Below are positions 27,357 through 36,172 of a DNA stretch of 42,817 nt, piece after piece. Under the pieces are notes generated by a model, which ran no database searches, was not told where the DNA came from, and saw nothing but the letters and a program-made list of their open reading frames with translations. The translations under genes were made by a program, and so were the position numbers. Every line of letters starts with the position of its first letter. The first letter of the stretch is position 1. This stretch comes from Betaproteobacteria bacterium (GTDB taxonomy: Bacteria; Pseudomonadota; Gammaproteobacteria; Burkholderiales; SG8-41), in assembly GCA_021730905.1 (NCBI GenBank), contig JAKFYK010000143.1, positions 1-42,817 of the forward strand. The letters are read 5' to 3'.

Positions 27357-29668
27357 GTTTTACGCTGAGCATAGTCGCGCACGAACGCTTCCTGCGCCGC
27401 GGTTTCAATCGCACGCGGTGAGCGCCGTTCACGCACCGACTGAATCGCAGCATCGGCGTTCAGTCCTTTGCGCGTGAGGTAACTCGCCGCGATCATGCCT
27501 GAACGTCCGAGGCCGGCGACACAATGCACCACCACTTTTCCTCCGCCAGCCAGTGCAGCATCCAGCCAGCGCACGATGCTGTCCATCTGCTCCGGCGTGG
27601 TTGCATGCTGATCCAGCAACACATCCTGCCGGTGCGCGATTCCCGCAGCGTTCACTGTCTCCGCCAGCGACTCGACGCCGCGTGCCGTTAGTTCATCAGG
27701 TGTAACCAGCGACAACACGTGCGTCACACCCGCCGCTTTCAACGCGGCGAGATCCGTGCCGAGATCACGCCCGTAGTCGCGACGGCCGGGCAACAGCGTG
27801 ATGCCCAGCTTCGGCAGCGCCGGCGTGAGCCAGTCCACGCGCAGCGGTCCGCTGCGTGTCAGCCGCTGTTCGATTTTCGCGGCAGCATGGCCTGCGGTGT
27901 AGAGCGCCCACAATTTTTGCCAGTGATTGCATTCTTCAAATCCCATCGTGTGTACGGCGTAGCGCAGTTGCGCGATCAACAACTGCAACGGGTCGCGGTC
28001 GCTCTCCAGCATGGCAGGATAGAAACTGCGCAGCTTGCGCAGGGTTTCCCACGCGCGCACCAGCGCGGGTGCCGTAATGCCGCGGTCGGCAGCGCCGGGT
28101 AAGTCGCCCGCAAGATCGCGCACGTCCAGCAGCGCATCAGTCAGCCGCGCAGCGGCGGTCAGGTCTTGCGCGTTTTCAAGCGGCGTCCAGATAAACAGCA
28201 AATCGTTTTCAAGCTTGGCAAGGTCTTTGAGTATGTGCCCGCGATGGGTATGAAAAAAATCAATCAGCCACACATTGCGGTGGGCATCGAGAATAATATT
28301 CGCGCCGTTAAGATCGCCATGCACGTGCGCGAACCACCACGAGCGGCCGGGCTGGCGCGGCAGATTGGCGAGCGCGGTTTCATAAAAACGGCACACATTG
28401 GGCGTGGTCAACCCGCCGGGCAGACTCAGGGTCGCGCCCGTTGCAGGCGCGCCGGTGAGCATCTCCGCCCGCTTGCGCACGTTGGGCGCCCAGGCGGGGC
28501 TGAACTGGTAGTAGTCGAACAGATCCAACGCTTCGCGTTCCGGCGCGCTGTAGAGCCGCGCCAGTTGCTCGCCGAACACGGTGTCGAGGATGCGATTCAC
28601 CTCGACCTGCGGCAGTCCATCCATGTACAGCCGCTGGAACGTGCTGGCGACGCCCGCGCCCATGGCGGCATAACGATACTTGATCGCGCCGCGCTCACCC
28701 CAGTCGGCGAAATCGGTGATGCGCGGCGCGGAGTTGCCCAGCACCTGTTCAATCTGCTCGAACGCGGCACGTTCCCGGCCTATCGGATCGCGTGATCCGA
28801 TTTTCACCACGTGCGGCACTTGCCGGCGGCGTTCGCGATCGGTGCTTTCGCACGCCAGCACCAGATTGCCGGAAAAGCCTCCCGACAGCGCTTTGGCTCG
28901 CACTGTTGCACAATCGCGAAACAGATATGCCAGCAGTTGCTTGTCAATATCGTTAGGCGCGAGATCCCCGGCACACTCCAGCGCCGGTTGAAAGCTGCTT
29001 TCGGCACGCAACGGCGCTTCATCCAGTTTGCCGCCCAGAAAATCCACAAAACCGCCGACCGAATCGATGGTGCGTACGCCCAGCAGGTTGCGCAGTTGGG
29101 CCAGCGCCAGAAAATGGCCGTTGCGGCTGGCGCTAGCCGCCAGCGCCGAACACACGGCGATTTCCGCATCGGGAAATCGCGTGCGCAATTCATAAGCAAG
29201 GAAACTCACCTTGGCTTCCGTCCATACGCCCATCAGTCCGATGCGCGCGTGCGGCGCAGCACCGGCGGTCAATTCGGCGGCCAGCGGCGTACCGAGAAAA
29301 TCATTCAGCCCCGGTGAATCGATAATCGTCACTACCTTGTGCGGCTCAGTGGATTCCGGAAACGCAAAGCGCGCGCCGTGCGTGTCCTTGATGCAATGCG
29401 CGCCGAATTGCTGCAAGTGTTGCTGTTGCGCAGGGTCGGTTGCATCGTGCCAATCGCGGATATGCACCAGCTTCAGTTGCGCGTCGGGCTGTTGTTGCGC
29501 CCAGCGCATGACGCGCGCCACCGGGCCTTCGTCCGGATTTTCACCCATCAATCGGCGCGCTTCCTCAAAACCGATGTGCAGCAGATTCGGCAACGCATCG
29601 TAGCGCCCCACCGGCGCCACGAAATCATGTTGCAGGCATTGCGTGATGAGGATGGCGGGGACGGTCAT
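27350..29668 (-). CDS. Three-domain protein: degenerate isochorismatase, kinase-like, dual-specificity phosphatase
   Basis: In this 772-aa protein, residues 1 to about 225 have the isochorismatase-like fold (AILITQCLQHDF at the start, LMGVWTEAKVSFLAYEL near 145-161). The catalytic Asp and Cys of that family appear to be replaced by Cys and Lys. Residues about 255-500 look like a phosphotransferase of the kinase/APH fold: a glycine-rich loop (SGGFSGN, 262-268), Lys289 in HVVKIG, His450-G-Asp452-LNGAN457 and LID470-FF. Residues about 605-772 are a Cys-based phosphatase with His715-Cys716-VAGLG-Arg722-Ser. The kinase part may be the 'ternary complex associated domain 9' type linked to MoxR-VWA systems; that is from memory. 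First gene of the eight-gene unit, 58 bp before MoxR. Confidence 0.8.
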   Translation of the reverse strand: MTVPAILITQCLQHDFVAPVGRYDALPNLLHIGFEEARRLMGENPDEGPVARVMRWAQQQPDAQLKLVHIRDWHDATDPAQQQHLQQFGAHCIKDTHGARFAFPESTEPHKVVTIIDSPGLNDFLGTPLAAELTAGAAPHARIGLMGVWTEAKVSFLAYELRTRFPDAEIAVCSALAASASRNGHFLALAQLRNLLGVRTIDSVGGFVDFLGGKLDEAPLRAESSFQPALECAGDLAPNDIDKQLLAYLFRDCATVRAKALSGGFSGNLVLACESTDRERRRQVPHVVKIGSRDPIGRERAAFEQIEQVLGNSAPRITDFADWGERGAIKYRYAAMGAGVASTFQRLYMDGLPQVEVNRILDTVFGEQLARLYSAPEREALDLFDYYQFSPAWAPNVRKRAEMLTGAPATGATLSLPGGLTTPNVCRFYETALANLPRQPGRSWWFAHVHGDLNGANIILDAHRNVWLIDFFHTHRGHILKDLAKLENDLLFIWTPLENAQDLTAAARLTDALLDVRDLAGDLPGAADRGITAPALVRAWETLRKLRSFYPAMLESDRDPLQLLIAQLRYAVHTMGFEECNHWQKLWALYTAGHAAAKIEQRLTRSGPLRVDWLTPALPKLGITLLPGRRDYGRDLGTDLAALKAAGVTHVLSLVTPDELTARGVESLAETVNAAGIAHRQDVLLDQHATTPEQMDSIVRWLDAALAGGGKVVVHCVAGLGRSGMIAASYLTRKGLNADAAIQSVRERRSPRAIETAAQEAFVRDYAQRKTV

Positions 29669-29714
29669 GATGCTTTCTTCAGAGGAAGTTTATCCCCAGG
29701 CAAACTGCCGCCGG

Positions 29715-31025
29715 CTATTTGCCGGAAAGGTAATCCAGCGTCATGTTCGCCAACGCCCTGACCCCGATTTTCAGGACCGCTTCGTCGATCCAGAATTGTG
29801 GCGAATGGTTGGGAAAAACTTTCTCGGGCGGCGTGCCCTCGGGTACGACACCCAGGAAGAAAAAGAAACCGGGGATTACTTTCTGATAGGCAGAAAAGTC
29901 TTCGGAGGCAGTAACCTTCGGGATCACAAATACATTGGCGCCGCCCAGGGTGTCCCGCAGCGATCTTGCCGCGCGTTCGGCGAGTTTTTCGTCGTTCGTC
30001 GTAACGTCGTAACCTTGCGTAATCGCGACCTCGGCAATGCCGCCGGCGCTCTGCGCGATCGACTGTGCTGTATTAGCAATACGCCGGTGAATGTCGCGGC
30101 GCATCTCCTCGTTGAGCGTGCGGATTGTGCCAAGCATCTCTACCGAATCCGGGATGATGTTGGAGCGGTTGCCGCCATTGATGGCGCCAATCGTGATGAC
30201 CGACGGCTCCACCAAAGCGTTCATCTGCCGGCTTTGAATGGTCTGCAGGCCAATAACAATTTGAGACGCAATCACAATAGGGTCGATGCCTAGCCACGGC
30301 ATCGCGCCGTGCGTTTGCTTGCCTTTCACCACAATCTTCAGCCCGTCGGCGCTTGCCATCAACGGTCCGGCGCGATAGCCGGCGCGGCCCAATGGCATGC
30401 GGCTATTAACGTGTAAACCGAAGATGGCTTCCGGCACCGGATCATTGAGTACCCCCTGCTTCACCATCAGGCGGGCGCCGCCCTCCTCGCCGGGGGGCAC
30501 ACCCTCTTCAGCGGGCTGGAAAATGAATTTCACCGTGCCGGGAATCTGCTCCTTCATCGCCGTCAGGATCTCGGCGACACCCATCAGGATCGCCGTGTGG
30601 CCATCATGACCGCACGCGTGCATGACACCTGTTTCGCGGCCCATCCACATCGCTTTTGCCGTCGAGGCGAATGGTAAACCCGTCTGCTCGGTAACCGGCA
30701 GCGCATCCATATCGGCGCGCAAAGCCACCACCGCGCCGGGCCGCCCTCCTTTCAGCAGTCCAACCACCCCCGTGTGAGCGACTCCGGTTTTCACCTCCAG
30801 GCCGAGTTTCCGCAGATGTTCAGCTACCAGCTTGGCGGTGCGAAACTCGCTATTGCCTAATTCCGGGTTCTGGTGAATATCGCGCCGCCATGCGATGACT
30901 TTGCTTTCCACGGCATTTGAAAGTTCCGTAACGCGCTGCGCATGAGGCGCCGCATTCTGCGCGGCTGCGGAAGCGGCCATCGCCAGCGCGATTGCTGCTA
31001 TCGTCGTCTGCACACAGGGATTCAT
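29715..31025 (-). CDS. M20 family amidohydrolase, exported
   Basis: This 436-aa metal-dependent amidohydrolase belongs to the family of N-acyl amino acid and IAA-conjugate hydrolases. The signal peptide is MNPCVQTTIAAIALAMAASA with cleavage near AAAQ. Metal ligands and catalytic residues are visible: Cys138-G-His140 in HACGHDGHTA, and Glu173-Glu174 in FIFQPAEEG. NRSNIIPDSVEMLGTIRT is the dimerisation-domain signature. The ATG at 31025 has AAGGGG eight bases upstream; the open frame to 31157 is a non-coding extension. No terminator is visible in the 46 bases before the start of the three-domain fusion gene, so it may be co-transcribed with it. Confidence 0.9.
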   Translation of the reverse strand: MNPCVQTTIAAIALAMAASAAAQNAAPHAQRVTELSNAVESKVIAWRRDIHQNPELGNSEFRTAKLVAEHLRKLGLEVKTGVAHTGVVGLLKGGRPGAVVALRADMDALPVTEQTGLPFASTAKAMWMGRETGVMHACGHDGHTAILMGVAEILTAMKEQIPGTVKFIFQPAEEGVPPGEEGGARLMVKQGVLNDPVPEAIFGLHVNSRMPLGRAGYRAGPLMASADGLKIVVKGKQTHGAMPWLGIDPIVIASQIVIGLQTIQSRQMNALVEPSVITIGAINGGNRSNIIPDSVEMLGTIRTLNEEMRRDIHRRIANTAQSIAQSAGGIAEVAITQGYDVTTNDEKLAERAARSLRDTLGGANVFVIPKVTASEDFSAYQKVIPGFFFFLGVVPEGTPPEKVFPNHSPQFWIDEAVLKIGVRALANMTLDYLSGK

Positions 31026-31159
31026 GAATTTCCCCTTTTCGATGTAACCCATTGCACTAGGCGCCGCGGTGTTCGATTGCCGATATACAACAAATAACGG
31101 CTTGCGCCTGACCCGCCCTGCCAACGCCGTGCGCAGCCCTGGCAAAAGATTTCCCACCC

Positions 31160-32824
31160 TTACGCCTTCAACGGCTTGTAGCGCAGGCGCTTGGGCCGCG
31201 CACCTTCCTCGCCCAGCCGCTTTTTCTTGTCGGCCTCGTATTCCTGATAGTTGCCGTTGAAGAAAACCACCTGCGAGTCACCCTCGAACGCAAGGATATG
31301 CGTAGCGATGCGATCCAGAAACCAGCGGTCATGCGAGATTACCAGCACGCAGCCCGCGAATTCGAGCAATGCGTCCTCAAGTGCGCGCAGTGTCTCCACA
31401 TCGAGATCGTTCGACGGTTCGTCGAGCAGCAGCACGTTGGCGCCAGTGATCAGGGTTTTCGCCAGATGCAGACGGCCGCGTTCTCCGCCCGACAGGTTGC
31501 CCACCCGCTTCTGCTGGTCGGGGCCCTTGAAATTGAAACGGCCGAGATACGCACGCGACGGCATTTCAAACTTGCCGACGTTGATGATATCGAGCCCGCC
31601 GGAGATCGCCTCCCACGCGGTCTTGTCGTTAGGCAACGCGTCGCGCGTCTGATCGACGACTGCGATCTTCACCGTGGAACCGATGACGACTTCCCCGCTG
31701 TCAGGTTTTTCCTTGCCGGTAATCATGCGAAACAGCGTGGATTTACCCGCACCGTTGGGGCCGATGATGCCGACAATCGCGCCGGGGGGAACGGCAAAGT
31801 TTGCCTTGTCGATCAGCAGCCGGTCGCCATACCCCTTGCTCACGTTTTTCATTTCGATCACGGTATCGCCAAGACGGTCCGCCACCGGGATGAAAATCTC
31901 CTGCGTCTCGTTGCGCTTCTGGTATTCATGCGACGACAACTCCTCGAAGCGCGCCAACCGTGATTTCGATTTCGCCTGGCGCGCTTTCGGATTCTGGCGC
32001 ACCCATTCCAGTTCTTTCTTCAGCGCCTTCTGCCGCGCCGATTCGGAGGACTCTTCGATCTTGAGGCGTTCCTGCTTCTGATCGAGCCATGAACTGTAGT
32101 TGCCTTTCCAAGGGATGCCGTGGCCGCGATCCAGTTCCAGTATCCACTCGGCGGCATTGTCGAGAAAGTAACGGTCATGCGTCACCGCCACCACCGTGCC
32201 GGGGAAGCGCGTCAGAAACTGTTCCAGCCAATCGACGCTTTCGGCGTCGAGATGGTTTGTTGGCTCATCCAGCAGCAGCATGTCAGGCTTCGACAACAAT
32301 AAGCGGCACAGCGCGACACGGCGTTTTTCACCGCCCGACAGCGGGCCGATCTTCGCATCCCACGGCGGCAGGCGCAGCGCATCGCCCGCGATATCCAGTT
32401 CGTGCTCCGAGTCGCCGCCAGCAGTCGCAACGATGGCTTCGTACTTGGCCTGATCCACTGCGAGCTTGTCGAAATCCGCATCGGGCTCGGCATATGCAGC
32501 ATAAATTTCGTCGAGCTTCTTTTTCGCTTCGGCGACTTCACCCAAGCCTTCTTCCACCGACTCCCGCACGGTTTTATCGGAATCAAGCTGCGGCTCCTGC
32601 GGCAAAAAACCAACGCGCAAGTTAGGCATCGGCTCCGCATCGCCGTCGAAATCCGGGTCGACGCCCGCCATGATTTTGAGCAGGCTCGACTTGCCCGAGC
32701 CGTTGACGCCGAGCACGCCGATCTTGGCACCGGGGAAAAACGACAGTGAAATATCCTTGAGAATGACGCGCTTGGGCGGAACAATCTTGTTCACCCCGCG
32801 CATGCTGTAGACGTATTGAGCCAT
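31160..32824 (-). CDS. ettA: Energy-dependent translational throttle protein EttA (ABC-F ATPase)
   Basis: This 554-aa ABC-F protein binds the ribosomal E site and gates the first peptide bond in response to ATP/ADP. It has two ABC modules: Walker A GVNGSGKS (39-46) with LSGGEKRRVAL and LLLDEPTNHLD, then GPNGAGKST with LSGGERGRLHL and LLLDEPSNDLD. The interdomain P-site-tRNA motif region is the long charged hairpin around residues 240-300. The N-terminus MAQYVYSMRGVNKIVPPKR is the EttA signature that separates it from Uup and YheS. Length is the usual 554-556. No strong ribosome binding site lies before the ATG. Confidence 0.95.
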   Translation of the reverse strand: MAQYVYSMRGVNKIVPPKRVILKDISLSFFPGAKIGVLGVNGSGKSSLLKIMAGVDPDFDGDAEPMPNLRVGFLPQEPQLDSDKTVRESVEEGLGEVAEAKKKLDEIYAAYAEPDADFDKLAVDQAKYEAIVATAGGDSEHELDIAGDALRLPPWDAKIGPLSGGEKRRVALCRLLLSKPDMLLLDEPTNHLDAESVDWLEQFLTRFPGTVVAVTHDRYFLDNAAEWILELDRGHGIPWKGNYSSWLDQKQERLKIEESSESARQKALKKELEWVRQNPKARQAKSKSRLARFEELSSHEYQKRNETQEIFIPVADRLGDTVIEMKNVSKGYGDRLLIDKANFAVPPGAIVGIIGPNGAGKSTLFRMITGKEKPDSGEVVIGSTVKIAVVDQTRDALPNDKTAWEAISGGLDIINVGKFEMPSRAYLGRFNFKGPDQQKRVGNLSGGERGRLHLAKTLITGANVLLLDEPSNDLDVETLRALEDALLEFAGCVLVISHDRWFLDRIATHILAFEGDSQVVFFNGNYQEYEADKKKRLGEEGARPKRLRYKPLKA

Positions 32825-32890
32825 AAAAGTTTGATCTATTCCGACGATTCCAACGAAAGGGGGCGAATCATAGCCGAAATTCAGCCCTCA

Positions 32891-33898
32891 TTAGTCCAGT
32901 TTCATTTCCCTGATCACCGGCGTGAACTGTTTCATCAGCCGCACCAGCATCGCTTTTTGTTCGTCGCCCGAGGAACCCACCGCTTCCGCGCCAAGATCAG
33001 CGAAGCGCTTGACAAGGTCGGGATGACGCACGGCTTGGGCGGCTTCGCGTTGCAAGCGGTCGAGCACGGCCTTGGGTGTTTTCGCCGGCGCAAACAAGCC
33101 GTTGAACCCCTCGAACTCCAGTGCGGGGAAACCCTGCTCGCGCACGGTCGGCACATCGGGCAAGATGGGAATGCGCTTCGCGCCGGTGGTAGCGAGCGCC
33201 TTCAATTGGCCGGAGCGGATTTCCTGGAGCGACGTAGACAATTGATCACCGCCGAATTGTATACGGCCGCTCAACAGTTCCAGCTTGAGCGGCGCGGCGC
33301 CCTTGTAAGCAATATGCGCCATGTCGAACTTGGCATCGCGCTTGAGCGATTCGCCCAGCACGTGCATCGCGGAACCGGGGCCGGTGGAGCCATAGTTGTA
33401 TTTCAGATTGGTATTGCCGCGCAGCAGCGCGCCGAATTCGCGCAGATCTTTCGCCGGCACACTCGGATTCGCGGTGAACACGAACGGCACGTACACCGCA
33501 ATCGACACGCCGGCGAAATCCTTCTCGGCGTCAAACGGCGAGCGCTTCGCCAGCGTCTGCGCCACCGACGACAGCGGAAAGGTGATGTTATGCATCAGCA
33601 GCGTGTAGCCGTCGGGATTGGACTTCGCCACGATGTCCGCACCCAGCGCGCCGCCCGCGCCGCCGCGATTGTCCACCACCACCGGCTGCCCCATCGATTC
33701 ACTCATGCGCAGCGCCACCAGCCGCGCCACCACGTCGGTGGTGCCGCCCGCAGGGAACGGCACGACAATGCGTATCGGTTTGGTCGGGAAAACCTGCCCT
33801 GAGCCTGTCGAAGGGTTTTGCGCCACAGCCTGCGATAATCCGCCAAGCGCCAGCGCTGCGCCGGACAATGCAAGCAGGGTAATTTTTTTGATTTGCAT
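32891..33898 (-). CDS. Bug/TctC family tripartite tricarboxylate transporter solute-binding protein
   Basis: This 335-aa periplasmic binding protein has a signal peptide (MQIKKITLLALSGAALALGG, cleavage near QAVAQ). FPTKPIRIVVPFPAGGTTDVVAR follows, the Bug-family opening that forms the ligand loop, and GGAGGALGADIVAKSNPDGYT later. AGGAGG five bases before the ATG at 33898 fixes the start; the open frame to 33991 is not used. Between the signal peptide and the mature domain, the residues NPSTGSGQV are encoded by an inserted palindromic repeat (33797-33815). No TctA/TctB membrane genes are adjacent, as is usual for orphan Bug genes. Divergent from the large hydrolase gene, with which it may share regulation. 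Confidence 0.93.
   Translation of the reverse strand: MQIKKITLLALSGAALALGGLSQAVAQNPSTGSGQVFPTKPIRIVVPFPAGGTTDVVARLVALRMSESMGQPVVVDNRGGAGGALGADIVAKSNPDGYTLLMHNITFPLSSVAQTLAKRSPFDAEKDFAGVSIAVYVPFVFTANPSVPAKDLREFGALLRGNTNLKYNYGSTGPGSAMHVLGESLKRDAKFDMAHIAYKGAAPLKLELLSGRIQFGGDQLSTSLQEIRSGQLKALATTGAKRIPILPDVPTVREQGFPALEFEGFNGLFAPAKTPKAVLDRLQREAAQAVRHPDLVKRFADLGAEAVGSSGDEQKAMLVRLMKQFTPVIREMKLD
33797..33815. repeat. Interspersed palindromic repeat inside a coding sequence
   Basis: CCCTGAGCCTGTCGAAGGG is an imperfect palindrome that I recognise as a common intergenic repeat in Burkholderiales and other bacteria. Here it lies in frame within the Bug gene and encodes the Ser/Thr/Gly-rich linker just after the signal peptide cleavage site. 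Confidence 0.7.
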
Positions 33899-34058
33899 GA
33901 TGCCTCCTCGATGGTGGAAAAACATGATACCTGAGTGCGGCGATGCCGCCGCCCGGCTACAGGGCGTATCAACAGCAAACGCACACAGCAATTGTCGGCA
34001 ACCTGAAGTTGTGTAAAGCTTTCATATACGCTTGGAATCCTACAAAAAATATTGTTTT

Positions 34059-34074
34059 AAAACAAATACTTATA
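34059..34074 (+). promoter_or_regulatory. Copy B of the AAAACAAATACTTA motif, with a palindrome
   Basis: AAAACAAATACTTATA ends two bases before the ATG of the large hydrolase gene. Its 5' half is part of a perfect palindrome, TTGTTTTAAAACAA (34052-34065... i.e. the AAAA centre at 34059), which copies A and C have only as a half-site. The TATACT that overlaps its end resembles a -10 box, but it would leave almost no leader. Confidence 0.55.
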
Positions 34075-34076
34075 CT

Positions 34077-36146
34077 ATGCCCTCACTTGTAACGACTTTT
34101 ATTGGACTTGTCATGGCCACACTGTTGTCCACGCCCGCACTCGCCCGCGTCACTGAACTAAACATCGTCGTGGTTGAGCCCTTCGCTGAAGGCGCCACCT
34201 TCGGCAGCACCGGCGCCTACGAGCGCGTGCGCGGCACGTTCAAAGGCGAGATCGACCCCGCCGATGCGCGCAACAAGGTCATCGTCAACATCGACAAGGC
34301 GCCGCGCAATGCCGGGGGACGCGTGGAATACGAGGCCGAGTTCTATATTCTGCGGCCGGTGGAAGCGGCGCGCGGCAATCAGAAAATTCTGTACGACGTC
34401 CTCAACCGCGGCCGCAAGGGCATGCACACGCGCTTCATGGATGCGCTGCCCGCATCGCTCGCCGATACCAACGATCCCAAAACCGTGAACGATGTCGGCA
34501 ACGGCCTGCTGCTGCGCCGCGGCTACACCCTGGTGTGGAGCAGCCTCGATCCGGATGCGCCGCGCAGCAATAACGGCATGTCGATGAAATCGGTGTTCGC
34601 CACCAACAACGGCACACCGATTGTGCGCACGATCCGCGACGAAATCATCAACGACACGCGCTCGCGCGCGCCGGCCAGCAAAGATGCGCCCAAATGGAAA
34701 ACCATGCGCCTGACGCACGAAGCGGCGACGCAGGACATGTCGCAGGCGAAACTCACCGCGCGCCGCGCCGAAGCCGATCCGCGCCAGGAAATTCCCGCCA
34801 GCGGCTGGAAATACGTGAACGCGCGCGAAATCGCGCTGTTGCCGGAAGGCACCAATCCGCAACCGGGCACGATATACGAACTGCATTACCCGGCGCAAAA
34901 TCCCAAGGTGCTGGGCATCGGTCTCGCCGCGACGCGCGATCTGGTTTCGTTTCTGCGCCACGATCAAAGCGCCAACAATCCCGCGCGGCCGGGCATTAAA
35001 GCCGCGCTGGCTTTCGGCAGTTCGTGGAGCGGGCGTTTTCTGCGCGACTTCATTCATCTCGGTTTCAATCAGGACGAATCGGCGCGCAAGGTGTTCGACG
35101 GCGTGTTCTCGCATATTGCCGGCGCCGGCGGCGTGTTTCTCAATTATGAATTCGGCCAGCCGGTGCGCACCTCCACCCAGCACGAGGATCGCGCGTTCCC
35201 CGAAACCGCGTTTCCGTTCTCGACCGCGCGCCTGAACGATCCGCTGACCGGCAAAACCGGCAGCCTGTTCCGCAACGACGGTTTCGATCCGCTGCTGATC
35301 GAAACCAATACCTCGACCGAGCACTGGCAAAAAGGCGCATCGCTGCTGGTGACCGATCCGCTCGGCCAGCGCGACATCGATTTGCCTGCAAACTCACGCG
35401 TGTACATGATCGCCGGAACGCAGCACGGCGGCACCGCGGGCATGCGCCCCACGCTGGGTTCATGCGTCAATCCGCGCAATCCGCACAACCCCAACCCGGC
35501 GCTGCGCGCGCTGCTGGTCGCGCTCGACGAATGGGTGAGCGAAGGCAAGGCGCCGCCCGCGTCACAAACGCCACGCATCAAGGACGGCACGTTTGTCGCG
35601 CCCGATAAACTGAAGTTTCCGGCAATACCGGGTCTGCACATGACCAGAGGCATGAACGACATTCGCGTGCTTAAAGACTGGATCAAGCCCGACGTGGATA
35701 TGGCGAAGCCGTATGGTGCGCGCGTGCCGCAGGTGGACGCCGACGGCAACGAAACCTCGGGCATACGCCTGCCTGACATCGCCGTGCCGCTCGCCACCTA
35801 TACCGGCTGGAATCTCTACAAAGCGCCGTTCCCCGAAGGCGAACTGTGCGACCGCGACGGCAGCTACGCGCCGTTGGCCGCCACACGCGCCGAGCGCGAG
35901 GCGAAAAACGATCCTCGGCTCTCGCTTGAAGAGCGCTATGGCAGTCACGCGGCCTATGTGAAGAAGGTTGAAGAATCCGTGCAGAAACTCGTCGCAGCGC
36001 GCCTGCTGCTTCAGGAAGATGCCGAGCGGATTGTCGAACGCGCGAAGAGCACGGAGATCGCGCGACGGTTTACGCCCGCGTCCAGCGTCGCAGCCTCAGC
36101 AATGGAAACTCAAGAAGGAAACCAGCCCGCGCAGCACGACCTGTAA
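34077..36146 (+). CDS. Exported alpha/beta-hydrolase domain protein (ABhydrolase_10-like)
   Basis: This 689-aa protein has an N-terminal hydrophobic segment (LVTTFIGLVMATLLSTPALA) that should act as a signal peptide. The body is that of a large, poorly characterised alpha/beta-hydrolase family. ITELNIVVVEPFAEG-type openings (here RVTELNIVVVEPFAEG), FGSTGAYERVRGTFKGEI and YDVLNRGRKG are conserved in it. The nucleophile elbow is probably GSSWSGRF at about residues 316-323, and GTQHGG near 455 may hold the histidine. Substrates are unknown; relatives often sit in aromatic or ester degradation loci. The ATG at 34077 lacks a ribosome binding site; a TTG at 34032 would give a more basic signal-peptide n-region and cannot be excluded. 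Confidence 0.82.
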   Translation: MPSLVTTFIGLVMATLLSTPALARVTELNIVVVEPFAEGATFGSTGAYERVRGTFKGEIDPADARNKVIVNIDKAPRNAGGRVEYEAEFYILRPVEAARGNQKILYDVLNRGRKGMHTRFMDALPASLADTNDPKTVNDVGNGLLLRRGYTLVWSSLDPDAPRSNNGMSMKSVFATNNGTPIVRTIRDEIINDTRSRAPASKDAPKWKTMRLTHEAATQDMSQAKLTARRAEADPRQEIPASGWKYVNAREIALLPEGTNPQPGTIYELHYPAQNPKVLGIGLAATRDLVSFLRHDQSANNPARPGIKAALAFGSSWSGRFLRDFIHLGFNQDESARKVFDGVFSHIAGAGGVFLNYEFGQPVRTSTQHEDRAFPETAFPFSTARLNDPLTGKTGSLFRNDGFDPLLIETNTSTEHWQKGASLLVTDPLGQRDIDLPANSRVYMIAGTQHGGTAGMRPTLGSCVNPRNPHNPNPALRALLVALDEWVSEGKAPPASQTPRIKDGTFVAPDKLKFPAIPGLHMTRGMNDIRVLKDWIKPDVDMAKPYGARVPQVDADGNETSGIRLPDIAVPLATYTGWNLYKAPFPEGELCDRDGSYAPLAATRAEREAKNDPRLSLEERYGSHAAYVKKVEESVQKLVAARLLLQEDAERIVERAKSTEIARRFTPASSVAASAMETQEGNQPAQHDL

Positions 36147-36172
36147 AACCGGCGCCGCACGCTGCGCAAGGC

